Part shown: positions 31,482 through 43,500 of the stretch, one piece after another
Layout of the letters: the number at the start of each line of letters is the position of its first letter
How positions within the stretch are numbered: the first letter of the stretch is position 1
The notes under the pieces: generated by a model
Database searches by the model: none
What the model was told of the DNA's origin: nothing
What the model saw: the letters and a program-made list of their open reading frames with translations, nothing else
Source of the DNA: Symsagittifera roscoffensis
Lineage: Eukaryota; Xenacoelomorpha; Acoela; Convolutidae
Length of the DNA: 64,000 nt
NCBI RefSeq assembly: GCF_963678635.1
Contig: NC_087067.1
Coordinates: 10,149,716 to 10,213,715 of the forward strand
Reading direction: 5' to 3'
Made by a program: the position numbers and the translations under genes

Positions 31482-34282
31482 AGCTACCAGTAATATGATT
31501 AAGGATCGAGACATGTTTGTTAGTTTAGATTAGAACTTCAAAGGATCGGTTAGCAATGCAAATTTTTCTGAATCAAAAATTTTAGGGAAAGGTGAAGTTA
31601 GATTCAGAGTGAAAGATGAGAAAGGCGAGTTTAAGATGATTGAGCTGAAGGATACTTTGTACGTACCTGAAAACTCAAGAAATTTGCTGAGTGTATCAAA
31701 AATGAAGAAAGCAGGAGAAGTTGTTTTTAAGTGCGAGCTCGTTTGTTCGCCAGGGAAATGGATCAGTTTACCCATTAAGAGAGGAAAGTGGTCTCTTTTT
31801 ATGGGACACTCTTGTAGGAAAAGACGAGTGTTATGTAGTAAGCACATTGAAACAGTGGCATTGCAGGATGGGTCATAATAACTACAGAGATTTAAGTCAT
31901 TTGTAGCAACATGTTGAAGGCATGAAGATTAGTGATTTTAAAATTGAGAATTGTGAAACTTGTAAGTTGAATAAAGCAAAAAAGAAGCCAGTCCCGAAAG
32001 ATTCTTATACCAGGGCAACCAGGACACTAGCTTTTGTTCACACTGGTTATTTTAGGTCCTATCGACCCGCTAGCAGAGGATGGACATAGATATGCTATAG
32101 GTTTTGTGGACAGTTTTTCTAGATATCTGAAAATTTATTTCATGAAGACGAGAGATGAGGCAACAGAAAAAATGGAAAGGTTCATTGCAGACATAGGAGT
32201 CCCTCAGACTTTAGTTTCAGACGGCGCAGGAGAGTACATTGGTCAAGATTTTAGGCGAGTTTGTAGGAAACAAAAAATAAGACTGGAAACATCGGCTCCT
32301 TATACCCCTCAAGAGAACGGAAAGATAGAAAAGTTGTGGGGAACAATTACTACAATGGCTCGCTGCATGATTTTTGATGCGAATTTATCGAAAACTTATT
32401 GGCATTATGCTCTTAATATGGGTGCTAATCTCAAAAATATGTGCTTTCATTCTGCTATAGGCAAAACACCCTACGAGTCAAAGTATGGAGAAAAACCCAA
32501 CCTTAATTTTGTGAAAACTTGTGGGTGTGTAGCGTATAGTTTTGTGGAAAAACAGTTTCGCGAAAAACTAGACAAAAACTCTAGAAGGGGAATTTTTCTG
32601 TGGACATCGGAAAATTGTAAAGCTTATCTGATAGGAATTGAGAGTGAAGGAAAACTCAAAGTGCAAAAGTCTAGAAAAGATAGTTTTGACGAATCTAAGT
32701 TCTACTTTGAGAAAAAGATAGAAAGTGACGAAGGAGAAAGAGTAGGTGATGTAGTATTTTTTGGAGAAGTTCTCGAAAATATACCGAAAAGTGCTAAGGA
32801 AGCTTTAGCAGACCCTGACTGGCAAAAAGCAAAGAAAAAAGAGTTTGATTCATTAGAGAAAAACAAAGTTTGGGAACTAGTTAGAAATAGAGGAGAGAAA
32901 CCTATAGGCAGCAGATGGCATTTTGCTTTGAAGTACGGACCTAATGGTGAAATTTCCAGGTTTAAGGCTAGGTTTGTTGCTAAAGGTTTTAGCCAAGTTG
33001 AGGGAAGGGATTTTCACGAAACGTATTCGCCTACAGCCAAGATGTCGACCATAAGAATAGTCCTGAGCTTAGCAGTTCAAAATAGGTATCAGTTGAGACA
33101 GTTAGACATTAAAACTGCATACTTGAATGCCAAACTAGATGAAGAAATTCTTATGAAGCAACCTGAAGGGTTCGAGAAGTTTGACGAAGAAGGAAAACCT
33201 TTAGTTTGTCTTCTGAAGAAAAGTCTTTATGGACTGAAGCAGTCCGGTAGAAACTGGCATAGGACTCTAAAAAGCTACCTTGAGGAATTAGGTTTCGAAA
33301 ATTCAGTTTTTGATGAGTGCTTGTTTGTTAGGAGGATTGAGGGAGAGATAGAAGGTTTAATTTGCTTGTGGGTCGATGATATAGTGGTTTGTGGAGCAGA
33401 CGAAAATTTCTGTAGCTGGTTTGAAAGCAATATCTCTGAAAAATTTGAGATAAGCGAGATAAGTGATCTTAAAAGTTTCTTAGGAATGAAAATTGATTAC
33501 TCAGGAAACAAAATTAGGATAAGCCAGGAGAAATATGTTGAAAAATTGATATCAAGATTTAGGATGACCGAAGCAAAGCCGATAACGACCCCTATTGGTG
33601 AAAACGAAAAATTGACAAAAGAAGATTGTCCTTTAGAAGGTAGCATAGAACAAGAAAATATGAAAAAATGTGACTATCGAGGACTTGTTGGTTGTCTAAA
33701 TTACCTAGCTTTATCAAGTAGACCCGACATTTGCTCAGTTCTTTTGTGGAAAACCCAGGTGAAAAGCATTGGAAAGCCGGAAAAAATTGTCTTAGATATC
33801 TGCTAGGAACGAGAAGTTTACCTTTAGTATACAGGAGGTATAAGCCCTTGAATCTTGTTAGCTATTCGGATGCGGCCTGGGCTGGAAATATAGACAATAG
33901 AAGTACCTCAGGATATTGTTTTAACTTCAGTGACAATTCAGGTGTAATCAGTTGGTCTAGCAGACTTCAGCGTTGTGTATCAACTTCAACAGCCGAAGCA
34001 GAACACAATGCTGTGGTCGAAACAGTAAAGGAAGGAATTCATTTACAGGGCATACTTAGCGACTTAGGCATAATTTGTAATAGGCTTTTAGAAGTTTTCG
34101 TTGATAACCAAGCTTGTATTGCTCTTAGTAAACACTCAATGAACCACGGCAAGACGAAGCATTTTGCCATAAAACTACACTTCCTTCGAGAGTTAGTTGA
34201 ACAGAAGAAGGTGACAATAACCTTTTTACCAACAGCAAACATGCCTGCAGACGCATTGACGAAAAACTTGGGAAAGAGCTAA
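31472..34282 (+). pseudogene. pol: Copia Pol (PR-IN-RT-RNase H) with multiple frameshifts
   Basis: The protease has VDSGATSNMIKDRDMF, followed by a TAG. The pre-integrase zinc region reads WHCRMGHNNY and CETCKLNK. Integrase runs through SDGAGEYIGQDF and APYTPQENGKIE. The reverse transcriptase has KARFVAKGFSQVEGRDF, LDIKTAYLNA and the catalytic LWVDDIVVCG, where Trp takes the place of the common Tyr before VDD. RNase H has SDAAWAGNIDNRSTSGY, TAEAEHNAV and FVDNQACIALS. The domain order (IN before RT) is that of Ty1/copia. Frame breaks fall near 31730 and 32040 and in 33730-33800, with an extra stop near 31904, so this copy is dead. It lies antisense in a host-gene intron. Confidence 0.9.
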
Positions 34283-34324
34283 ACTGCATTTTTCCGAGAC
34301 ATTCTACTAGGAACCACCTAATTT

Positions 34325-34335
34325 GAAAGGCGGGG
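34325..34335 (+). promoter_or_regulatory. Polypurine tract of the copia element
   Basis: GAAAGGCGGGG sits directly before the 3' LTR and is identical at the same place in the scrambled derivative (29106-29116). It would prime plus-strand synthesis. Confidence 0.8.
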
Positions 34336-34577
34336 TATTGGTGATTTTTCCTAACTGAACTGGAATTGATCTTTCTTATTCAGTTCAAACTGAAAGATCA
34401 CTTCCCGATTTTTTGTTAAAATTAGCTGGTGAAACATGACCTTTAGTCATTGGTTCGAGCAACTTTGTGCGGGTGATTTACCATATATATTTGATCTGAT
34501 TGCTATTGGAAATATCACTCAAATCTCATTAATTCACTCCTTAATAATTAACGTTTGTCGCTGCAATAACCTTGATA
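34336..34577 (+). repeat. 3' LTR of the copia element
   Basis: A 242-bp copy from TATTGGTG to CTTGATA. It resembles the LTR at 29117 more than its own 5' LTR in its first half. No target duplication is evident between the flanks of the element. Confidence 0.85.
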
Positions 34578-35725
34578 ATGACTACTATGTAAGTTCCAAT
34601 CATCTCATCGCTACTTACTTGGCTTCAAATTTCAACCAAAACTTCAATTTTTTAACCGGCTTTTCAATTTTTCATGCCAATTTTTTACACAGAGGCTAAG
34701 CTGCAATTCGCAAACACAAATGAACAAACACCAAAAAAAAGAAACTACGACCGCATGTGTAAAGAAAGATGACTGGTGCAAATTATGGCAATACTTTCAG
34801 GCAAAACACAAATCACTATAAGAGATTATAACCACTCCAATGCAAGTGATTCCGAAAACTGATCGAAGAAAGTAAAGTTATCCGAGTTTTCTGTAATCAA
34901 TGCTTTAAAATAGCTACATTCAACAGTTTTTTTTACCGCACGCGCATTTTTCATAAAAACCATTGAAAAAAAGAGTTTTAAATCTTACTTAGTACCGGTG
35001 AGTTTGTAGGTCTGATTTTTTATGCATGCTCATTAAAGCAAATCTAAACAAATTTAAAAGACTAGTGCGTACTATTTCATACAAAAAACTTCATTCAGTA
35101 CCTGTTTGTGAAAATGACATTGACACTGACTCTGATATGTATGTTTTTTAAACAAATCTTTCCCGAAATTACTTCGGAGATACCGAACGCATCACGTATA
35201 ACATTTGTGTGAAAATATTGGTGTAAAAAAGGGCCTTAACCAGTTACAGCCTTATTAAATCTTTTTTCTCAAGTACAGAAATATCGGTTGAGCGTAAGAT
35301 AACGAAAACCTTCATTTTTTTCAGAGGTATGATCTTCAACAACTTGGTTCTGTTTTAAAATTTCTCAGATTTTCAGCTGTAAAATTAAGAACACAACTTA
35401 ACTCATTCTTAAGAATAGAAGTGCTTGTTTCACTTATATTTATATAAATATGTACATTTACACTAGTTTGTTCTCCACTCTTACTTAGGTTTTCTTAGAA
35501 TGCTATTTGGTAGCCTACATATCCAGCATAGTTTTTTCCTGATTCCTTATATGTTATTTTAATATTATACATTATGGATTCCATCTTAATTTTGATATCA
35601 ATTCAAGATATCAATTCTGTTACAAAGGTTCTACTCTGATTCGAAGAAATTTAAAAAAGATTCGATCACTTTTCTCGGTACATAAAAAGAAAACCAAACC
35701 GGAAAAGCAGAAGTTCGAAACTAAC
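34578..35725. other. No gene seen; intron of the minus-strand host gene
   Basis: AT-rich sequence between the copia element and the host exon at 35726-35887. No repeat or exon recognised. Confidence 0.5.
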
Positions 35726-35887
35726 CAATTCATTTGGTAAGTCGCAGAAGCTATTCGACCTTTGTCTTGTTCTACCATCTGCATCAGTTAGAGTCTCCGC
35801 CCTTCCTCTACTGACTGCGCTTGTCCTATTCGACCTCGCATTTTGAGCCAGGGTCAACAGAGTCGACTTCCCCTGTCCACTCGATCC
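35726..35887 (-). CDS. Unidentified host gene, upstream internal exon
   Basis: On the minus strand, it follows the acceptor TTCAATGTTTAG and ends before the donor GTTAGT. It is 162 bp, phase 0 at both ends, and only one of three frames is open. The product starts GSSGQGKSTLLTLAQNAR, which resembles a P-loop (GxxGxGKST) but could be chance in a Ser/Gly-rich context. It ends TRQRSNSFCDLPNEL, a likely phosphorylation motif. The phase fits direct joining to the exon at 24650-24876 across a 10.8-kb intron. Earlier exons would lie beyond the satellite array or outside the window. Confidence 0.6.
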
Positions 35888-37631
35888 CTAAACATTGAAC
35901 AAATTTTCAAACAAAGGAAAATTTAGTTCGACTTCGAATAATTTTGTCGAGACACCAAAAGCTTGAAAATAAATTAAGAGCACATAGCAGCTAAAGATGA
36001 TACCAAAAACCGGCTTCGAAACATTGATAAACTAAAACATAGAAACTTTTGCTTTATAATTGTTTTTCTAACTTCTAACATCTATGAATACTTCTCTTAA
36101 AACGATACGGTTCAGTTCGAAAAAAATGTCAACTTTCAGTACCTGATTTTCAATGTAAATGCCAAATTGTCCATCCAGCAAAAGGATTTTCACCAAACCC
36201 GTGTTGCTCAGATTTTGAAGTTTTTAGCAAGAAATCAACGTCAAAGAATGTCGGCAATCAAGATGATCCATGGGGACCAATAACGTTTCCAAGTTTACAC
36301 TACGCAAACCATGTCGAATTTAGATGGCTAGGTTACTCTCACTTTCCTCCAGTATTCAAATGAGCTAACCGATAAAACTCTCAATTAAAATTAGGCTATT
36401 GGAGCCCTCTCAATACGAAGAGCTCATAAAATGATGTTGCCTGGAATTTTTAATCAAAATCTCATAACTGAAAATCAATAGCTACAGTTCCCTCAAAGAC
36501 GTTGAAATGAAATTTGTATGGTCCGATACTAAGGAAAACGTAGTACCAATGATTTTCTGAAACATTTGAATCGATCAGAAACCTCTCAATATCAAGAGTT
36601 CAAAATATGACGCTGCGAAACAGCTCTTAGCCAAAAAACGGAACCACCGTACAGATATTGATTGTGACAGTGGATGTACGAAATGTTGGTCACTTTTATT
36701 ACTTCTCCCCTGGCCACAAAACACTCAACTGCCTGGACCTATCGGACGAAGATCGGAAGCTTTTCGACAAAAAAGCTAAATGAAGAGCTGTAACCAATTT
36801 GTAAGTTCAGACATATGCCAGAAATTTCACTGCATGCACAAAAAATGACATGCCGAGAAAATTTTTGCAAATTCTTATGTTTGAAAATAACAGTACCTCA
36901 AATACGTTGAAATGAGGATTGTAAGGTCCGATACTAGAAAAATGTGGTACCAATGATTTTTTGAAACGTTTGAATCGATCAGAAACCGTTCAATATCAAG
37001 AACTCAAAAAAAGACGCTCCGAAACAGCTTTAGGCCAAAACTGGAACCACTATACAGACATTGATTTTGACTGTGGATGTACGAAATGTTGGTCACTTTT
37101 ATTACATCTTTTGGCATCAAAAAAACTCAACCGCCTGGACCTATCGGACGAAGATCGGAAACTTTCCGATTAAAAAAAAGCTGAAGAAACAACTGCAACC
37201 AAACTTATAATTTCATACATATGCCAGAAATTTCACTGAATGCACTGGTGACCAATAGAAGAAAAACTGCGCAGTATATGTCTTCGGTCAACAATTTTTG
37301 ACAACTCTTGATGGGTAATCTTCGTATAAATTTCTGTCAAAAACAGAAAGGCACTTCATCTTTGCTACGATCAGCTCCACAACCTTCGCCAAAACAAAAG
37401 GAGTATGGTACCAAATCGGAAAATGACTACAAATTGGCAAACCGGAGGAAAGATGACGCCGGCTCAATTATCGGCCAAGCCTTAATTACTAAACATTTAT
37501 ATTTTAGATTCATCAATTCAAACAGACAAGTAGCGACTGATATATCTAATGTCGACATTTAAAATGTTTAAAACACTCTGGAAGAATCACTAACTTATGT
37601 CTATGAGCTGCGATTTCAATACTCCTATGAA

Positions 37632-37955
37632 GTGCTTTTCCAATATTTCTTACAGCTACGATTTCAAATTTTCATTACTTTTCTTGAAACGATACGATTC
37701 AGTTCGGAAAATGTTGTCAACTTTCAGTATTTGATTTTCCATGAAAAAACCAAATTTTCCACCCAGCAAAAAGATTTTCACCAAAACCGTGTTGCTAAGA
37801 TATTGTTTGAAGTTTTTCGCATGAAATCCTCCTCAAAGAATGTCGGCAATCAAGATGATCCATGGGGACCGATAACGTTTCCAAAATTACAATACACAGA
37901 CTATGCCGAATTTAGATGGCTAGGTTACTCTCATTTTCCTCCAGTATGCAAATGA
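37632..37955 (+). other. Satellite-borne open frame family (107 codons; one of seven open copies)
   Basis: The same frame is open at 37632-37955, 39374 (cut by the solo LTR), 42050-42373, 43821-44144, 45375-45698, 46928-47251 and within 48391-48795. The peptide is Phe/Gln/Lys-rich, has the segment NVGNQDDPWGPITFPKLQY and ends FPPVCK before a shared stop. One unit carries an in-frame three-base loss. Edge copies (36.1 and 49.9 kb) have stops. I recognise no domain and see no promoter or splice context, so the frame may be a relic of an older exon or simply preserved by recent homogenisation. Confidence 0.35.
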
Positions 37956-39669
37956 GCTAACCGATAAAAGTCTCAATTAAAAGTTAGGCTATTGGAGACC
38001 TCTCAATACGAAGCGCTCATAAAAAAATGTTGCCTGGAATTTTTAATCAAAATCTTATAACTGAAAATCGATAGCTACAGTTCCCTCAAAGACGTTGAAA
38101 TGAAATTTGTATGGTCGGATACTAAGGAAAACGTAGTACCAATGATTTTCTTAAACAGTTGAATCGATCAGAAACCTATCAATATCAAGAGCTCATAACA
38201 AGACATTGCCGGGAAACTTTATTCAAAATCCTATGTTTGCAAATTGATGGCTACAGTTCCTTCAAACACGCTGAAATGAAGTTTGTATGGTCCGATACTA
38301 AGGAAAAAGAAGTATGAAGGATTTTCTGCAACATTTGAATTGATCAGAAACCTCTCAATATCAAGAGTTCAAAATATGACGCTCCGAAACAGCTATTAGC
38401 CAAAAAACGGAACCACCGTACAACCGTACAGATATTGATTGTGACAGTTGATATACGAAATGTTGGTCACTTTTATTACTTCTCCCCTGGCCACAAAACA
38501 CTCAACCGCCTGGACCTATCGGACGAAGATCGGATGCTTTTCGACAAAAAAAAGCTAAAAGAAGAGCTGTAACCAATTTGTAAGTGCAGACAAATGCCAG
38601 AAATTTCACAGCATGCACAAAAAATGACATGTCGAGAAAATTTATGCAAATTCTCATGTTTGAAAATAAAAGTACCTCAAATACGTTGAAATGAAGATTG
38701 TAAGGTCCGATACTAGAAAAAAGTAGTACCAATGACTTTCTGAAACGTTTGAACCGATCAGAAACCGTTCAATATCAAGAGCTCAAAAAATGAGGCTCCG
38801 AAACAGCTTTAGGCCAAAACTGGAACCACTATACAGAAATTGATTGTGACTGTGGATGTACGAAATGTTAGTCACTTTTATTAAATCTTTTGGCATCAAA
38901 AAACTCAACCGTTAAAAAAAAGCTGAAGAAACAACTGCAACCAAATTTATAATTTCTGACGTATGCCAGAAATTTCACTGAATGCACTGGTGACCAATAG
39001 AAGAAAAACTGCGCAGTATATGTCTTCGGTCAACAATTTTTGACAACTCTTGATGGGTAATCTTCGTATAAATTTCTGTCAAAAACAGAAAGGCACTTCA
39101 TCTTTGCTACGATCAGCTCCACAACCTTCGCAAAAACAAAAGGAGTATGGTACCAACTTGGAAAATGACTACAAATTGGCAAACCGGAAGAAAGATGACG
39201 CCGGCTCAATTATCGACCAAGCCTTAATTACTAAACATTTATATTTTAGATTCATCAATTCAAACAGACAAGTAGAGACTGATATATCTAATGTCGACAT
39301 TTAAAATGTTTGAAACACCCTGGGTGAATCACTAACTTATGTCTATGAGCTGCAATTTCAATACTCCTATGAAGTGCTTTTCCAGTATTTCTTACAGCTA
39401 CGATTTCAAATTTTCATTACTTCTCTTGAAACGATACGATTCAGTTCGGAAAAAGTTGTCAACTTTCAGTACTTGATTTTCCATGAAAAAACCAAATTTT
39501 CCACCCAGCAAAAACATTTTCAACAAAACCGTGTTGCTAAGATATTGTTAGAAGTTTTTCGCATGAAATCCTCCTCAAAGAATGTCGGCAATCAAGATGA
39601 GCCATGGGGACCGATAAAGTTTCCCAAATTACAATACACAGACTATGTCGAATTTAGATGGCTAGGTTA

Positions 39670-40572
39670 TGTGCCAGTCGGTCATGTTTGGAAGTTTGAC
39701 CTTGAGAAAAGCAAGAGCACTTAATTTTGGGGTGAAATTTAATTTTTCAAAAATTCGAATGGAGCCTGTCATGCACGATTTTCTCGCGATAACTGAAAAC
39801 CGAAAAAGAGAAATCAGAACAATCGAGTGACAATCGCGGGAAAGTTGCAAGATAAATCACTAGGAAATTGCCATTCGCAATTTCCGAGACAATAATAATC
39901 TAGAGTAGAGCTGTCCTATTTGAAATAGAAGACAGAGTGTTCCTGAGAACTGGACAATTATCCAACTGGTCAACTATTCGAACTGGACCAGAGTGAACCT
40001 TCGGTGGAAAGGTGGACAGCTTGAGTGTCCCAATGGTCCACATAAAACTACATTCTAGAGTACAAACTTGTTCCTGTTGTTGAAACTGACAAACATTAAA
40101 CTCATTTAGTTACATTATTTAATTCTTGAGTTGCTTACCGACTTAATTACTCCCAATTCTTGAGCGTGCTACAATGTGAGTACCAATTTAAATTTCTAGA
40201 GTGTGTTTTATAATTGTTATGTTGAGGTAAGGCGAGTTTTAGGTTGATCCATCTGAAATGGATCAAAGTTCCACTGTCTAATAAAAAGTAACTTAACGGA
40301 TTGTTCCGACCCGGTTTTTAACGGCGTTCATGTATTTTGGGTATCTAGAGACCTAAGTATGGGGACGTTCTTAATTCTAAAGTGGGGGGATATTTTAGTA
40401 GTAGCCTTTAAGCTGTAACGGGTCGTAGTCTCATGTCACAAACGAACCGAATTGGCTCCGACTGATTTGAGGTAGAAAAACACAAGAGATAGTGTCCCTG
40501 ACTCTTGAGCCAATGGTTATAGGGCCTATTTTTCTTAAGCCTCATGTGTGACTGCAGTAGACGAATGTTACA
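39670..40572 (+). mobile_element. Solo LTR-like insertion in a satellite unit
   Basis: A 903-bp segment interrupts one satellite unit exactly: the unit reads GGCTAGGTTA, then the insertion, then TTACTCTCAC, where other units read straight through. It starts TGTGCC and ends GTTACA, the usual LTR terminal form, and contains AATAAA at 40280-40285. A TTA triplet is repeated at both sides (possibly GTTA/ATTA). It has no coding frame. The parent family is unknown; it shows no visible similarity to the BEL or copia sequences here. Confidence 0.7.
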
Positions 40573-43500
40573 TTACTCTCACTTTCCTCCAGTATGCAAA
40601 TGAGCTAACCGATAAAACTCTCAATTAAAAGTTAGGCTATTGGAGACCTCTCAATACGAAGCGCTCATAAAAAGATGTTGCCTGGAATTTTTAATCAAAA
40701 TCTTATAACTGAAAATCGATAGCTACAGTTCCCTCAAAGACGTTGAAATGAAATTTGTATGGTCCGATACTAAGGAAAACGTAGTTCCAATGATTTTCTT
40801 AAACAGTTGAATCGATCAGAAACCTATCAATATCAAGAGCTCATAACATGACATTGCCGGGAAACTTAATTCAAAATCCTATGTTTGCAAATTGATGGCT
40901 ACAGTTCCTTCAAACACGCTGAAATGAAGTTTGTATGGTCCGATACTAAGGAAAAAGAAGTATCAAGGATTTTCTGCAACATTTGAATCGATCAGAAACC
41001 TCTCAATATCAAGAGTTCAAAAAATGACGCTCCGGAACAGCTATTAGCCAAAAAACGGAACCACCGTACAGATATTGATTGTGACAGTTGATATACGAAA
41101 TGTTGCTCACTTTTATTACTTCTCCCCTGGCCACAAAACACTCAACCGCCTGGACCTATCGGACGAAGATCGGATGCTTTTCGACAAAAAAAGCTAAAAG
41201 AAGAGCTGTAACCAATTTGTAAGTGCAGACAAACGCCAGAAATTTCACTGCATGCACAATAAAGGACATGTCGAGAAAATTTATGCAAATTCTTATGTTT
41301 GAAAATAACAGTACCTCAAATACGTTGAAATGAAGATTGTAAGGTCCGATACTATAAAAAAGTAGTACCAATGATTTTCTGAAACGTTTGAACCGATCAG
41401 AAACCGTTCAACATCAAGAGCTCAAAAAATGAGGCTCCGAAACAGCTTTAGGCCAAACCTGGAACCACTATACAGACATTGATTGTGACTGTTGATGTAC
41501 GAAATGTTAGTCACTTTTATTACATCTTTTGGCATCAAAAAACTCAACCGCCTGGACCTATCGGACGAAGATCAAAACCTTTTCGATTAAAAAAAAAGCT
41601 GAAGAAACAACTGCAACCAAACTTATAATTTCAGACATATGCCAGAAATTTTACTGAATGCACTGGTGACCAATAGAAGAAAAACTGCGCAGTTTATGTC
41701 TTCGGTCAACAATTTTTGACAACTCTTGATGGGCAATCTTCGTATAAGTTTCTGTCAAAAACTGAAAGGCACCTCATCTTTGCTACGATCAGCTCCACAA
41801 CCTTCGCCAAAACAAAAGGAGTATGGTACCAACTTGGAAAATGACTACAAATTGGCTAACCGGAGGAAAGATGACGCCGGCTCAATTATCGACCAAGCCT
41901 TAAATACTAAACATTTATATTTTAGATTCATCAATTCAAACAGACAAGTAGAGACTGATATATCTAATGTCGACATTTAAAATGTTTGAAACACCCTGGG
42001 TGAATCACTAACTTATGTCTATGAGCTGCAATTTCAATACTCCTATGAAGTGCTTTTCCAGTATTTCTTACAGCTACGATTTCAAATTTTCATTACTTCT
42101 CTTGAAACGATACAATTCAGTTCGGAAAAAGTTGTCAACTTTCAGTACTTGATTTTCCATGAAAAAACCAAATTTTCCACCCAGCAAAAACATTTTCAAC
42201 AAAACCGTGTTGCTAAGATATTGTTTGAAGTTTTTCGCATGAAATCCTCCTCAAAGAATGTCGGCAATCAAGATGAGCCATGGGGACCGATAAAGTTTCC
42301 CAAATTACAATACACAGACTATGTCGAATTTAGATGGCTAGGTTACTCTCACTTTCCTCCAGTATGCAAATGAGCTAACCGATAAAACTCTCAATTAAAA
42401 GTTAGGCTATTGGAGACCTCTCAATACGAAGCGCTCATAAAAAGATGTTGCCTGGAATTTTTAATCAAAATCTTATAACTGAAAATCGATAGCTACAGTT
42501 CCCTCAAAGGCGTTGAAATGAAATTTGTATGGTCCGATACTAAGGAAAACGTAGTTCCAATGATTTTCTTAAACAGTTGAATCGATCAGAAGCCTATCAA
42601 TATCAAGAGCTCATAACATGACATTGCCGGGAAACTTAATTCAAAATCCTATGTTTGCAAATTGATGGCTACAGTTCCTTCAAACACGCTGAAATGAAGT
42701 TTGTATGGTCCGATACTAAGGAAAAAGAAGTATCAAGGATTTTCTGCAACATTTGAATCGATCAGAAACCTCTCAATATCAAGAGTTCAAAAAATGACGC
42801 TCCGGAACAGCTATTAGCCAAAAAACGGAACCACCGTACAGATATTGATTGTGACAGTTGATATACGAAATGTTGCTCACTTTTATTACTTCTCCCCTGG
42901 CCACAAAACACTCAACCGCCTGGACCTATCGGACGAAGATCGGATGCTTTTCGACAAAAAAAAGCTAAAAGAAGAGCTGTAACCAATTTGTAAGTGCAGA
43001 CAAATGCCAGAAATTTCACTGCATGCACAATAAAGGACATGTCGAGAAAATTTATGCAAATTCTTATGTTTGAAAATAACAGTACCTCAAATACGTTGAA
43101 ATGAAGATTGTAAGGTCCGATACTAGAAAAAAGTAGTACCAATGATTTTCTGAAACGTTTGAACCGATCAGAAACCGTTCAACATCAAGAGCTCAAAAAA
43201 TGAGGCTCCGAAACAGCTTTAGGCCAAACCTGGAACCACTATACAGACATTGATTGTGACTGTTGATGTACGAAATGTTAGTCACTTTTATTACATCTTT
43301 TGGCATCAAAAAACTCAACCGCCTGGACCTATCGGACGAAGATCGCAACCTTTTCGATTAAAAAAAAGCTGAAGAAACAACTGCAACCAAACTTATAATT
43401 TCAGACATATGCCAGAAATTTCACTGAATGCACTGGTGACCAATAGAAGAAAAACTTCGCAGTTTATGTCTTCGGTCAACAATTTTTGACAACTCTTGAT

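Noticed and set aside
28211-34577. Target-site duplication for the copia complex
   Set aside because: Flanks CAATA and AATGA do not match, and the composite structure makes a single insertion unlikely.
36961-37173. Cys-rich short frame in the satellite (FDCGCTKCW)
   Set aside because: Open only in part of the units and broken by stops and indels in most copies of the module.
39670-40572. LTR of the BEL element at 1-8 kb
   Set aside because: No visible similarity to either side of that element, so the families cannot be linked from this window.
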